NCBI GenBank assembly: GCA_033026295.1
Contig: CM065178.1
Location: 21,653,781 to 21,717,780, forward strand
Origin: Channa striata
Lineage: Eukaryota; Chordata; Actinopteri; Anabantiformes; Channidae
Reading direction: 5' to 3'
DNA length: 64,000 nucleotides
Numbering within the stretch: position 1 is the stretch's first letter; every line of letters starts with the position of its first letter. The notes beneath the pieces were generated by a model. That model searched no databases. It was not told where the DNA came from and saw only the letters and a program-made list of their open reading frames with translations. The translations under genes were made by a program, and so were the position numbers. Below, one piece after another: positions 1 to 13,200 of the stretch.

Positions 1-1095
1 AAATCGTTGACGGACACACAACTTGGAGGTGGTTGCTTTTCAGTGACAGATGATCATCAGACGGCCGGCGCGGCAAAAGCTCCATGGGTTAGCAATCCCA
101 AAAATAATTTTTACAAGCACGTAAAGCAGCCCTTTTTTCATGCAGTTGTACACTTTTGTTGCGATTGCTAAAACCCCGGGACCACACACACATCGTTGAT
201 CACAGTTGTCGTTAAGTAATTTGAAAACAGCTCTGTTACACAGCCATAATGATTAACACAGAAGAACTTTCACAGATGGGTCAAGACGACTGTTAAAATC
301 CATGCACGTCATGCATAGATGATGGTCATCATCTGAGGCCGGACAAGCCTCGCTGTTGAGACAAAGTTGCGCGTTTCCCTGTCCGTTCAGACCTCGACGC
401 CTTCCTCCCGAGAGCTGTTCACCTGCTCGTACCGACGCCCTGCAGCCTGGAAACGACTGAAGCCATCCCCGCAATCCCTGCGAACTCTTCCTGTTGTCTG
501 TTTCGTACTGACCCATTATTCCCAAGTGGTTTTGAACAATGTTGCACCACATACAATATCTCCACAACACTTTGCACTCGACTCCATGAACAAAACAACA
601 CTGTGCAGCCTCAGCAAACGCACTTCTTCCGATGTCCCCACGACGTTGCACAGATGTCTTCCTACGTGTTTAAAATACACTGCATGGAACACTGGGTAAA
701 TACAAAACTGGACAGTCACTACACGTCTCTCTATAGCTGCCACCATACGGAATGCAACACTGCTCAAATGCACGTAGCTAATGAATACTAAATGTGTCGT
801 TATGAAGTGATATGTATAGTCGTCTGTCCACTTGAACCACACTGCTGTCCTTTGTGCGTGAGGTCCACGAAAAACCAATCCACGTTTTTAGAAAGTCTCT
901 GTCACCAAGACAAATCCTTGCACATGCAGCGTCCTTGGTGCCTATAGTTGTTCTTCAGTCGTGTTACAGCTGAGTGATTGTCTGTTGGGATTGATTTTTT
1001 ATTTTTTTTTTTTTTTTGGCCTTGTCTCTAAGTCAATGATTGGTAAGGTAGCCTTTACTGCAGGTGGTGGTCAAGGCCGAAAACGTCCACAGCTC
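1..1095 (-). other. cabp7 3' UTR / downstream flank
   Basis: This is the sequence directly downstream of the cabp7 stop. It has no supported coding exon on either strand. A T-rich tract on the plus strand (995-1017) includes a candidate polyadenylation hexamer for cabp7. The true 3' end could equally lie beyond the left edge, because mammalian CABP7 transcripts have long 3' UTRs. Confidence 0.4.
998..1003 (-). promoter_or_regulatory. Candidate cabp7 polyadenylation signal (AATAAA)
   Basis: A minus-strand AATAAA lies about 93 nt past the cabp7 stop codon. It sits inside a long A-rich run, so it could be a chance hexamer. No cleavage site can be proved from sequence. Confidence 0.25.
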
Positions 1096-1226
1096 CTATT
1101 TCATGCCGCTCCGCAGAACCTGGTTGGCTGCAATGAGCATGACGCTGATGATGAAAGCGATGGCAAAGGCGCATATCAGGCTCTTGCGCACACAAGTTTG
1201 CTTGACTTGCTGCGTTGGGCTGGAAC
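1096..1226 (-). CDS. cabp7: cabp7 coding exon 5 (C-terminal tail anchor and stop)
   Basis: A polypyrimidine tract ending CCCGTAG precedes the exon, which starts GT TCC AGC and so completes Ser173. It encodes SSPTQQVKQTCVRKSLICAF and the rest of the hydrophobic anchor, finishing NQVLRSGMK with stop TAG at 1098-1096. The C-terminal 30 or so residues are nearly identical to human CABP7, which identifies the exon firmly. Confidence 0.96.
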
Positions 1227-4200
1227 CTACGGGACGGGGAAAAAAGAACAAGGGGTGTGAGCGGGAAAGCGAGAAAACGAACTGAGGAGAAGGTCCATTG
1301 AAGCAGGTGTTATTTAATGCCTGAACGATATCTGATAGTAATTTCCGAGTGAAAGAACAATTGCATGAACACAATTATGAGAGACGAACACTGCCAAGAA
1401 AATTTGTTTTCACACCTGTATGCTGCATAGCCGCATCTTTATTGAAATGTTAATTGGAGAGTTTAGGAGTGACAAACAAGTGGATCGGCGCCTGACTGGC
1501 ATGGTAAAGCATGCTCCTCGAAAAAACAGTCACTCTCCTAGAAGCGGCGTCATTTACCGACCAGGGGAGATGAGGCAATAACTGCTCAAAAAAAGATTCT
1601 CCTTTTTGATCGGATTTTCTCAATGCAAATCATAGAGCGGGTGAGTATTAGCCCAAAACCCTGAACATCACATGAATAAGCATAAAACAACCTCGACTAC
1701 AGTAAATTAAGCCTTAAAGGGGAAAAAATCCTTCCTTTAAGACACTAATTTGCCATTTTTAGTAAATTTCAGATCTTTTGTAATGAAGAGGTATAATTCC
1801 CCTTTTATTGCCGTGTGATAAAGTTTATCACTTCCCTCAATCTGCCTTGACTATTACTTGACAATGACTTTTAAATGGGCCTCAGAGGACGAGGTTCTCC
1901 GTGCAGAGTCTGAGTAGGCGGACGGAGTTTTCGCAATGGTGTAGTCATTCTTACAGTAGAGCAGTGAGGGCTCGGGGTGGGAGCGCAGATGCACAAATTA
2001 TAAAACAGGCGCCCAAGAGGCCACGGCACTTCACATGCCGGTAACGAGTGGCTCGACTCCGTTAGGATCTATTGGGGCTGCCGGTGGGAATAATCCGTGT
2101 CTCTGTTGTTTCTCTGCAGGTCTCCCTGTGCGACTGTGGAAGTCTGGTGACTACAAACGCTTTCCGGTTGTGATTATCAAAATCTGCCATGGTTAATGGA
2201 AAAATCATTCACAAATGCTCGACTGGGTCTGAAGAAGATGTTGGGTTTTTTTTTTTTTACTGCAGCTAGAGATTTGATTAGAGATTTTCTCAGTGTAACT
2301 GAGAAATGTTGATGTTAAAGGGTAATTTCGCACAAATCACAACGTCTCAGGAGATGAGAGACAATAGGTCTGTGTGTATTTTATCACCACAGTGTTTGGG
2401 CAGAACCTGCCTAACGACTTGAGTTGATTTGACAGAACCGACTCCATCTACTAGTAGGTTGAAGGTCGCCTGCTCCACTGTCATTATGGGCTGATAAGAG
2501 CTGATAACAGACCGTCGAATGGGGAAATTCCTGCACGAGTTCATTCAGCACAACCAGGTAAAAAACATGCCAACGTAGAAAAACGGCTCCTCCTTACTGT
2601 CTATATCCACCTGGCAGTCCTCAGGGTTCTCTATGTGGTTCTCCTCGGTCATGATGATGTTCTCGATGTCCTTCATGGAGAGGTGGTCGCAGAACGTGTC
2701 GTACAGAAGCCTCTTCAGCTCCTCCACCGTCAGCTTCTGCATGTCACACTGGAGACGTACGCGTGCGTTAACATGGACGTTTGTGCGCAAAACCACAGAC
2801 ACACGAACAAAATCAAAGATGAGCATTTGTTAGACTCAGACAGTTTATGAAACACAATGGAGCTAAATGTATATTAATCTGTGTCAATACAATGTGTTCA
2901 AAATTTAAGCTGAAAAGCAGCTATAAGCTGATTTTAAAAATGCGAACCTCATCCTATTAATCTTTAGTTTTTCTTTGTTCTTACTGGATGTAGAAGCTTT
3001 TTGCTTTTGTCGGTCTCATACTTTTTTTTTACATTAGCTGTAACAAGACAGAGGAGTTTTTTTTTCTCCAGAATTAATAAAGTTCTTTCACTTGTGAATA
3101 GAAAAAAGAGGTTTTCAAATCTGACCAAATATGACACTATTTGAACGAAACATTTCTAAGACATTCCTGTTTTGTGGTGTTATAATGAAGTTTGGTTGTT
3201 GAGCGAATCCATCCCCAGTAAAATCGAGATGAACATGACTACAGACAAAATACATCATCTGTGTTGCTGATTTTCAGCTCAGCCTGAGCCGCCGCTCGAC
3301 TCTGTGATCACTTCGGCAGCAGCGTCTGATAAAACTATTCCATCATACAATGTCATGTGAAGCTTTGCAGCCTTTGCGCCGGCCCCTCCTGACTCTCCCA
3401 GCGTGTGTTGCAATTCCTTACTTTTCATACACTGATTGCACCAAGAATTCCCAGAAGTCCCTCCTCTTCCGTGCTTAATTTGCAGCCTCCCTTTCTGACA
3501 GCCGCTGTTATCACACACTACAACAAAGGCAGCTCTGACACGAGCCACCATCCCATTAATTCCCGTCCTGCTGTCATAGGGAACAGCTGATTATCTAATG
3601 AGGTGTCAGTAAATAAATTAATATCTATTTTACATCAAAATGGACTTTGTTCTAATGACGTTGTCGTCCCACACAAAGACGCAGTGATGGCAACTCAAAA
3701 GTCTTGATTAAGAACCCAGTCCTGAGGGGATTCGAGCCCGTGCGAGATCCGCCCATTAACAACCCAACGCCTGACATTGGTTTTCCCTTTAAAAGTCAGA
3801 GTCTGAATGTTTCTGCGCTCGGTGGCCCGCTACAGCTGTTGAGCTAATGGGCAGGAAATGAGTGACGGAATAATGAGCACCTTCCAAAAAACGGAGTCAA
3901 AGTCGGTGCCGTTGAACTTATCTGGCAACCCAGCTGCCGTCAGCTTTGGACCCAGAAGAGTGACAAACTCCTCAAAGTCCACTTGTCCGTCGCCTGCAGA
4001 AAAGAGGAACAGTTGTTGTTTATTGCTGCAGGTTTTACTGCCCACCATCGTCTGCTTTTGTGGGCAAACAGAGTATAAAGCTTCTTAAGATCATAAAATC
4101 CAAGCTGCGTGTTTGCCTCACCATCCATGTCCAGTCTCTGGATGATGACTTCCAGCTCCACCTCGTTTGGCATGTAGCCCAGGGAACGCATGGCCATTCC

Positions 4201-7200
4201 CAGCTCCTGCTTCGAGATGAACCCGTTCCCGTCGCGATCAAACACTTTGAAGGCCTCGCGAATCTCTGCAGGGAAGACGGGCACACACCAGAGCAGAAGT
4301 CTTACAACAGAGCGGGATGTGAAAGTGGGAAATGTTCCACACGGCTAAGACACATTTGTTATGCTGCATCAACGCTTGAGTCATAGTTATATGCGGTTTG
4401 GCAGCACAGGAGAACAAATTCAACCAGTAAAATGACAGAAGAAGAGCTCAAATAAAATCGATACCCCGGAACAAGGAGCTGAGATCAGAACAAACGTCCA
4501 GCATGTTAAAGGGCAGCGCTCTCTGCCGTCTTTGAATTTAAAGTGTTCTGAGGGAAAACGTCAAATCTATTAAGGCTCATTTTCTTGGCTGCAAAATGTA
4601 AATGGGGGAAAAACAGGAGTAAACTCTGCAATCTCTCAGTAATAGACGGATAAGAAGTGACGCAAACAAATCAAATGCTGTCCTGTATTGTGAAAGAATT
4701 ATGGTTGAGGTGGCACAAAATGTCGGCAACAAAAGAATAAATCTGTGGATGTTGAGGAGAGTCAATACTCCAGGATGATCATGTTGCTTTTTATCGTGTT
4801 TGCTGTAAGTTGAGTTGGTCTTTTCACTTACAGATAAAAACAGATTTTCCCTTTATCTCACCTTAGCTGTCCTCTGTTGGCAGTGAGACGGGTCAGATCG
4901 GTTTACAGTGTCTTCAAAATGGCTCTTTCAATTTAGAGAGCTTCTATATCAGGATTATTATTATTTTTTAGTTTAAACGGGAGTGGGAGAGTTTGAGCAA
5001 CTTGAACATCTTTGCAATTACTAGAACTGATCACCCTCTGAAAAAAAGACACTTCATAAACTACATTACTGTCAAGATGCATCATGGGAAATGTAGAATA
5101 TTCGAACCCTCGGCTTGGACCTGACGTTAATCTTGATTTTTGTTGTTTGAAAGAGCTCAGTTAAAAGAGATGGATTGACCACAAAGAGACCTCCAACCAC
5201 AAAACTACACAAAATATGTATAAAATTACTATATGTAGACACAAAACAATTGTAAACAGATACAAAAAAACAAATGCAAAAGACAGACAACTTTTCAAAA
5301 CAAATCTAAAATTACCACAAACATCCAAAAAGAGACCCCGCTTTGGGCATTTTTTCATGCATAAGTCAATTAAAAAACATTTTCATGACAGTTCAGTACG
5401 TTAGTCTGTGATTTATCAGAAGAATTCATAGTGTCTAGTTTCTGACACAAAGAAATTCTTTGAGAAATGATACCAGTTTTAAGTCTATAGATTCTTTAGT
5501 TTTTGATGCTGTAATATTGCTGATAATAATAGCAGTTACCAAACGTTCCACGTCCATTAAACCCTCTGCGCTGTGAGTTTATTCTGTCTGGGTTTAAAGG
5601 AGCAGACTCATTTTAAATGTGTGTTCTTATCGGTGTTTTAGTTTTCATCCATAAACCACATTTAATTTGAGAAGCTGCTTGGTCTCTAAGATGTTGAATC
5701 TGACCTCCACCATGGATGGATTCCTGAACCAGCCCACCTGGGCACAGACAATTCCATGTCTGAAATAACTCTGTTAAGTCCAATAATAACCAGCAAGACA
5801 TGTAATGTCAAAAACGAATGACCTGAGAATAAAAGAGGAGCAACAAAAAAAGTCCAAAAACAGAATGACCGAAAAAAAAACAAAAACCAGATGTAACAAG
5901 TGACCAAATTAAAAAGGGTGGGGGCCCGAAAATGTCCAGTTAAACAATTTATTCACAAGTTAAAAATATGTTTTAAATATTAAACAACATGTTAACTTAC
6001 AAACTACAGCCAACTACAGGAAGTCAAACCTCAGTCCCATAAAATCCAATAAAACCACGTCACATCGTTGATCACGTTTTGAACTGCACCGTGTCACAGA
6101 GCAGAAGCTGCAGAGCCGCCATATCTCGGGTTATAAATCTTCAGGTTATTCAGACACGCTGTGTATGTTTCTCCTTGTTTACACTTCACCAGGGACCGAA
6201 TCCCTTCATTTATATGCGATAAGATCCACTATTCCAAACTTGTCCTGGCGTCACACGCCTGATTAGAAGCAGAGCAGGGGATGAATCTTAAGGTGGAGAT
6301 GATGCATCGCACAAATCCTCGGCAAGTCACATAAAGTCTGAAATCTCTCTGATGGCGCATTCGTTGAAGCCTTAAAACACATAGCAGAAGCCGACAAAGC
6401 TCGAGATTAGGGAAAAGATCATCTCGCAAATGTTAAATATGCACGTTTTGCTTTCGAATGACCTGACTAAACAATACACGAGCACGGCTGCTCGCCTGTG
6501 CCGCAGGTGAGCACAATGAAAATTCAAATGTGACCTTCTCTTCTGGGTTTGCAGCCAATTAGCCGTTGTTAAGTGACTGCGTCGTAATACTCGACAAACT
6601 TTGTCAATCCGCCCGCAAAACCCACAGTCTTGTAAATGGGAATTGTTGTTCGTGTGATTTACGGCGGTGTCACGGCGGCGACAAATGGCCCGGCCTCCGG
6701 GCCAGAATCCACAGCGTGACAGTCTGTGACAAATATTTCCGTTGGAAAACAAAACATAAAATATCAATGATGGCATGAAATGGTGTTTGTCATTCTGTGT
6801 ATGTGGCGGCTTTAGAAATAGTTTGTTGTAATCAAGTACGCATCCACGGAATGGAAACTGTGCCAGAGGAAGGAGGGCGCTTGACAGTCATGTTTCTTGG
6901 ATGGATTACATGTAATTCATAAATCAGCAGCATTCGCAGCTGCTATTTTTCACTTTGCTTTTCCACACAAATTCTCTTACTGGAGCTACAGTTTGAATCC
7001 ATGGGAGCCTCCAGCTACGTTTCCCTCCTTCCCTGGGAGTAATCTTCTTGTTTATAGAATAACAATACCTCAGTATCCACCTGAGGTCCCGGCTCCATCT
7101 GTTTGCTTTAGAAAGACGGGCTTTCTGAAAAACACGTGTTGCCTCCTCGTAGGACGCGGAGACGCTGTTGAATAAGGTGCCAGAGCAGCTTTAGCAAACG

Positions 7201-10200
7201 CTCCGTCTCTCCTGAAAGCGTTTGCACTGATCAACAGCCAAGGTGAGGAAAACATCGCCGTGGCGACTGATGTATAGTGTGTTTGATGTAAAAAAGGTAA
7301 AAATGGTGTTTAATAAAACTCGACAAACACGAGAGCATTTCTTTTTTTCCTCTGTTATCAAGTCCAGTCAGATATTCAGCTGAAAAGTTGGAACATTGCG
7401 AATATATTATCAAAAGCACTTGGCTCCACTTGAAATCAGGACTAACAGAGCAGTACTAGAATGAACTAAGACATCTCAGCAGCGAGGCAGACAATACATA
7501 ATCCCCACTCCAGCAGTTTATCAAAAGAGGCTGACTAATCACGCTCTAAAAGAATTAATTTCTCCTTTTGACCACACGCCATCCAGACAACTGTCAGAGA
7601 GAGATAGCACTCTATCCACATTGTCCCCAGGAGACACGAGTGAATTCCCCACTTTCTCGCTTTGGCCCGAAACGGGCCACATTCACATCCAGACACGTGC
7701 CCCCCCCACGGTGACTCTGTAAGTGAGAAACCGACCCCGGCCAGAATCATGTGTGTTCATCACAAACGCTCTGACGGTGCCAATACAGAGGAATCATCCC
7801 GGCACCAGAATCTCACTTAGTCGCGTAGCTTTGGATCCTAATGTGTTGCTGTTTGCTGTGCCACATCCACATTATGGTCCAAGGGCCGCAGACGCAGAAA
7901 TGCAGAAAACGCTCATCACAAGTTCCCGCCGACCAAGGTGACATTATCACGCCGCTTGTTTCCACTGAGTGACTGATTAATTATTTAAATAATCAAAATG
8001 GATGATTACTTTTCTGTCCACTAGTGTAATTACTTCTTAACTTAATTTAATTGCCTCATTTTATTGTCTATTTTTTATCTTGCTTGTTGCAGGGGGGGCA
8101 GCGCCAGAAGAACCCGGAACATAAGGGCCACTTTCGTGTTCTCCACTTGATCCTCTGTTAATAAAAAATACTGAGTCAAGTATCTTTAAAGGGCGACTTC
8201 ACACATTTTCAGCTTGCTTTCTATGGATTAAGTTTAGTACGTGCTCATTAATGCTTTCAAACATCTCTCTGTCTTCCCTATATTAAAATATTTGTCTGCT
8301 TCTAGATGAAAACCTCCTCCAGATGACATCACCTGTGGGGTTTTTTATTAGCAGCAGTTCTGAGGATGTCATCTGGAGGAGTTCTGACCATGATCACAAA
8401 CTCCATGTGTGGTCGATGGATCTTCTTGTGATGAAAAGGTGAACATCACACCTTCAATTGACCCAAAAAGACCATTTCACTGCACGTGATTGTAATTTCC
8501 AGGATGAATTCATGCTCGACTTTTGAGAATTTGCTGAAGATTTGTAAGAAAATCCAAATTTGACCTGTTTTGACAACTCTGTCTTGTAGAAATCCCATTC
8601 CTGAAAATATACTGCTGAGCTGTTTTCCCACTAAGTCGGTGGCAGCTTGCCAAATATACTGTAGTGGCGTCACAATCCCTGAATGGGTTTTTTTTTTTTT
8701 TTTTATGAATGGAGAGCTGCACGCACAGGGAGCTGGTCACGGTGGATGAGTGTCACACCAGACGCTGATGTTTGCATCCAAAGTGCCATCTGTTGTCACC
8801 AAGTCAACATTGACGTTTTTTTCAGCGTGAGTAAAGATCTTGATCTTTCCCTCACATTAACTAAATGCTGTGAGTGTCTACACATAAGCATAAAAATGAA
8901 AAATTGCTGGAGCTACTGCTGCAAGAATGGGCAATTTAGTGAAAAATAGAAATGTTGAATGATCATTTTCCTATCCTAAAACATTTGCAACTTGCAGAGT
9001 TTCTCGTTATGTTAATAGCAAACCTTCCGTCACTTTTCTTTCCAAACATATTTGCTTTTGCACATTAGCAAACGTGTGTTAAGATTTAATTCTGCCTTTG
9101 TTGCATCTCCTGCTCGGTCTCTGGGAGCGCGGCTCCACCGGGGAGGTGAGAATATTTTTGTCGAAAGCCTGTGATATTTGCTTTGATGTAGAGAGGTGCT
9201 TGTTGGCCTCCGAGGATGCGGTGCCATGTGGTCCCCTGCGGTGCGATCTGACAGAGGATGAAAAGCCCAAGTTAAGATCGAGAGCTGCGAGAGGCCGCGT
9301 CTACAGATGAACTCCCACAAGGGAAAGGTGCAGAGCGCGCTGCTGTCTTTGAATGAATCGCACTCCGCCGTTTGCCGCAGTGCACAGATGCTCTGCGGAA
9401 CCCGCACGCACAATCACTTGGAAATGGAGTTGACTAATGTGAAAGAAAAAGCTGGAATGTGGATGACATTGGGCATGAGAGGATACAGCATTAAAATGCA
9501 AATATGTTTTAATACTATAGGTGGTCCCTGTGGTCCCCAATAGGGAAATCTTTTTTGCGTCACATTTCTCTTTGTGGTCATTTTTCGAGCTAAGTTCGTC
9601 CCCCGACCTCGCTGGCCCTTGAGGCCTGCGGCGCTCATGTGAATCCATACCATACTGTGAAATAGAGAATTAACGAGAAAGCAAACAGAAACAAATGTGT
9701 GAAATTACATCTTCCCTGCAGAACAGAAAGTAAATCACACGGGAAATGTTTTATTTGAATTTTGTCAGGCGTATCTTGAGCAAAGCCTTAGTCCCGCTCA
9801 GGCTAAATTTAGCATCGGTGGAAACTTTTGCTAATTATGATCGGCACGCTCTCCCAACACCGGGGCTTTTGTGGTGGTGAAGTGTCCGTGAACATAATCC
9901 GGCGCCTGTTTTTTGGGGAGCCACAGATCCTGTTTGCCTCAGCCAGACCTGCATCCGCTCCGGGCTGCTTTGGAGCTGTAATTGCAGCACACCCACTCTT
10001 TATGTAAGACCTTATCAGTGTGGGGAAAAGCACGGCTCCGCGCCGTGTGCATGTGAACCGCTGCTGACTATTTTTAAAACACCCATAGCAACCTTAATCC
10101 ATCTTTAGCTGGATATGGGCCGACTTGGGCACCCAGAAGATTTGAAAATTACCTTAACAGGCTTCTAACAAGGCTCAGGAGTATTCGAAAGGGGTACATG

Positions 10201-13200
10201 GCAGAGTGTAAGTCATCTGTGTGTTAATGAGAAACCCCAAATCCGCATTTGGACGGAAACTCATCGCCCGCATTGTAAAATTCGAAGCGCTTCAGCCTCG
10301 CCGAGGCAACACTGACACAACCACAGGGAAGCAAAAAGTGGGAAAGGTTTATGTGCTTTATCATCAATGAAACAATCCCAGGGCCAACTCCTTAAACCAC
10401 GTTTGACCTTGAATGATTGAAGTAAAAGGCTGCGAAAGTTCAAGCCGCCTCTCTTAGTCCGTTCACTTTTCTTTCCAGCCAGGAAGGAGAATTGATCTGC
10501 GATTGATTCTTTGCTTTTCTGCCTCACAAGCTGTAAGTTTTCATCATCGCAGCTGATGCCAAGCTGAGACGCAGCCAGTATCCACAAGGTGGAAACGTGC
10601 GAGAAACACCTCAAACAAAGGTCAGACGCGAACAATCAGAAGCCTCCGTTGTGCATTACAGCTTATCCAACACTCCCTCTCATCAGTTCCGCCGCGTTAA
10701 CAGTACGCGCTCGCTCACGGCTGCAGGTTTTTTCCTCTTATTGTCTGGCGTAGACTTTGCAGTATTGTTCATCAAAGGGAGGAAAAAATCCCCCACAAGA
10801 AAAAGCACTTCACCTTCCAGAACTCATCACAGTTCATTTCACAGGTAATAAAGTCTGCTGGATCCACTCCTTCATGGCAGTCCATCAAAAGGGAAATAAA
10901 TTGCTTAATTTGAACCTATCCAACAGTCGTAATCACAACAGCTCATGATATTCCCTGCTAATCGGCACCTCATATTTACCATAAAAACCCAATTTTGGAG
11001 GTGGGATGTCATCCCAGAGTACATCAACTGATTAAGCGAGAATTTATGTTGAACCCTGGATGTTGTTGTGACCACTCAATAAAGTTTGAACATTTGACAT
11101 TTTGATGGCAACAGTGTCAGGAAATGTGCCAAATGCCAGTCAAATGGGCACTGACTTCACATTTAATATTAGGACTCCTTTTTATTCCGTTGGGGAATGT
11201 ATTAATACCTGGGGACAATCCGTGCTCCGTCACATCTACCACATTAGCAACAGTTCGGCTTCCAACTGTAATGCCCCGAAGGTTGTTCGTACCCGCCGTG
11301 TCGCACGACCCAGGAAACCGTTAAAAATGTCATCAGTGGCACCACACACACCTGTGGCAGCAGGCGTCACCCCCATTGGCATCACACAACAAAGCGTTGC
11401 TAACAATGGAGCCAAAATGGCAGCCAGTTTCCAAACGAGCGCTATGCTTCACACACTCAACTAGTGACTTAAACTCTGCAATTTGAGTCGTTTGATAGGA
11501 GTTAAACAAAAAAAACTCAAACATCAGGGGTAAGTTAAGGGAGATGTTAGCATTGGTTTGCCATAAGAATCTACTTATTTGGAGTCATGTTGCATCTCAT
11601 ATGACTTGCATCATGTGACTGGTTGCTACAGCAACAATACAACTTGGAACCTGCCTCGATACAAAGTGTGGAAAATCAAAATCCCAGGTGATCACTACAG
11701 CTGCTACAGTAGATGTTGCCCAGCAGAAATGCATTTGTCTGAACAAACATTTGTTCTTGTGCACAGAAGCAGTTTGACTGTACAGGTAAAGTCTGTGTTT
11801 CACTGATGCCAGGTCACTTCAGCCTTTGTAAAGTGCTTTATTTGTCATGGTACATAAAACAAAATTTCCTCAGATGATCTGATGGAAGCTACAGCTCTGA
11901 GCACAGCCGCCACGGGCCAACCTGACCTGGTCTCGATCACGCGTTTTCGGTGGGAGGGGAAACGGGAGTACCCGGAGAATCAAACCCAAGAGATTTTTGG
12001 TGTAAAATGCCATTTTGTCTTCACCACCTGTCAATGAGAGCTTTTCATGATCCTCTCGCCTCATCCAGACAGGAGATGGAACTGAACGAGCCATTTTCAA
12101 ATCCTTTTCTGCCGGACCGTCTGATAGATTGTAAGACAACTCTCCATCATCCAGAGCGGGAACAGTTATGGACTGAGCGGATTACTGGAAGACATACAGA
12201 GTTGCCACACATCTGTAATATCAGGAAGCCTGTCCTGTTTCAAAATGGATGAAGTTGATTTTTCAGTCTCAGTTTCTTTTCTCTGCACAGATGTTTAGTG
12301 GGTTTTAATTAAAACCGCTTCACAGCTGATATTTCAATGCAGATCCACCTCCTTCCCTCCACCCTCCAACAACATTATCTCACAAATCTCTGAACGTTTT
12401 ATAAAATAAAGTTCTGACAAACTCTGAATATATCACAGGCTTTTGCAGACATTTAAACTTGGAGTAGTCTAATAATTACAGTAGTCAGTGCTGCTGATGC
12501 TGCACGTCCTTCTTCTTTGTTAATCATTAACAAAAGCTGCCGGAGTTTTAAACTGCTGTTTGCCAGACTTGCAACAATGTAAAACAGGATTTGAAAGGCA
12601 GAAAGTGGAAATGTAATGGTGACGGCAGAGAAAAAACACTCCATGTATTAGCTTGATTTACGTTTTTTTCTTCGTTTGGGTTTCGGCATTGTTAGAATCC
12701 GAGACTACTTTGATGAAAGAACAGTCTACGTGCTGGAGAAAGGCATGAAAGGCTCGATGCGCCAGAGGAAACAAATGGTTTGTTTAGGGGATCCAATTTA
12801 AGGGTAAAACATGGTGTTTGCTTTCCAGCAGATGAACAGCAACTGAACTAAGGCCGGCCTCCCCGGAAACATCCTTTCTTCTAGCCGTCAATATCTGAGG
12901 CGAAGGAGGGAGACAAAGTGAGTTTGGCTTTCACTAAACACGTCTGGATCATTTGCGGAACCACACTCTTGAAAATGAGCCAGCAAATCGGCTGCCATCG
13001 TGATTGGTCATTGCGTTGTGCGTCGTTGCCCGAATCCTCTAAGCCGCGCACGCTTTCAAACGGTCTCAGTTGACCCCTTGGAAGTACACCCTCGTAACGC
13101 CCACTGATCCTGCACCAGCGATACGTTATCTGCATAATTTTCCGCGTTGCCAAGCAGATGCCGGTGTCTTTATATATCTTCATTTGTATTCATGTAAGTA

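Noticed and set aside
4035..4286. 83-codon minus-strand frame over cabp7 exon 2
   Set aside because: Out-of-frame shadow of the EF-hand 1 exon.
11102..11464. 120-codon plus-strand frame in cabp7 intron 1
   Set aside because: It looks fairly protein-like (Ser/Ala/Val-rich) but has no recognisable family and lies antisense inside an intron. Evidence is insufficient.
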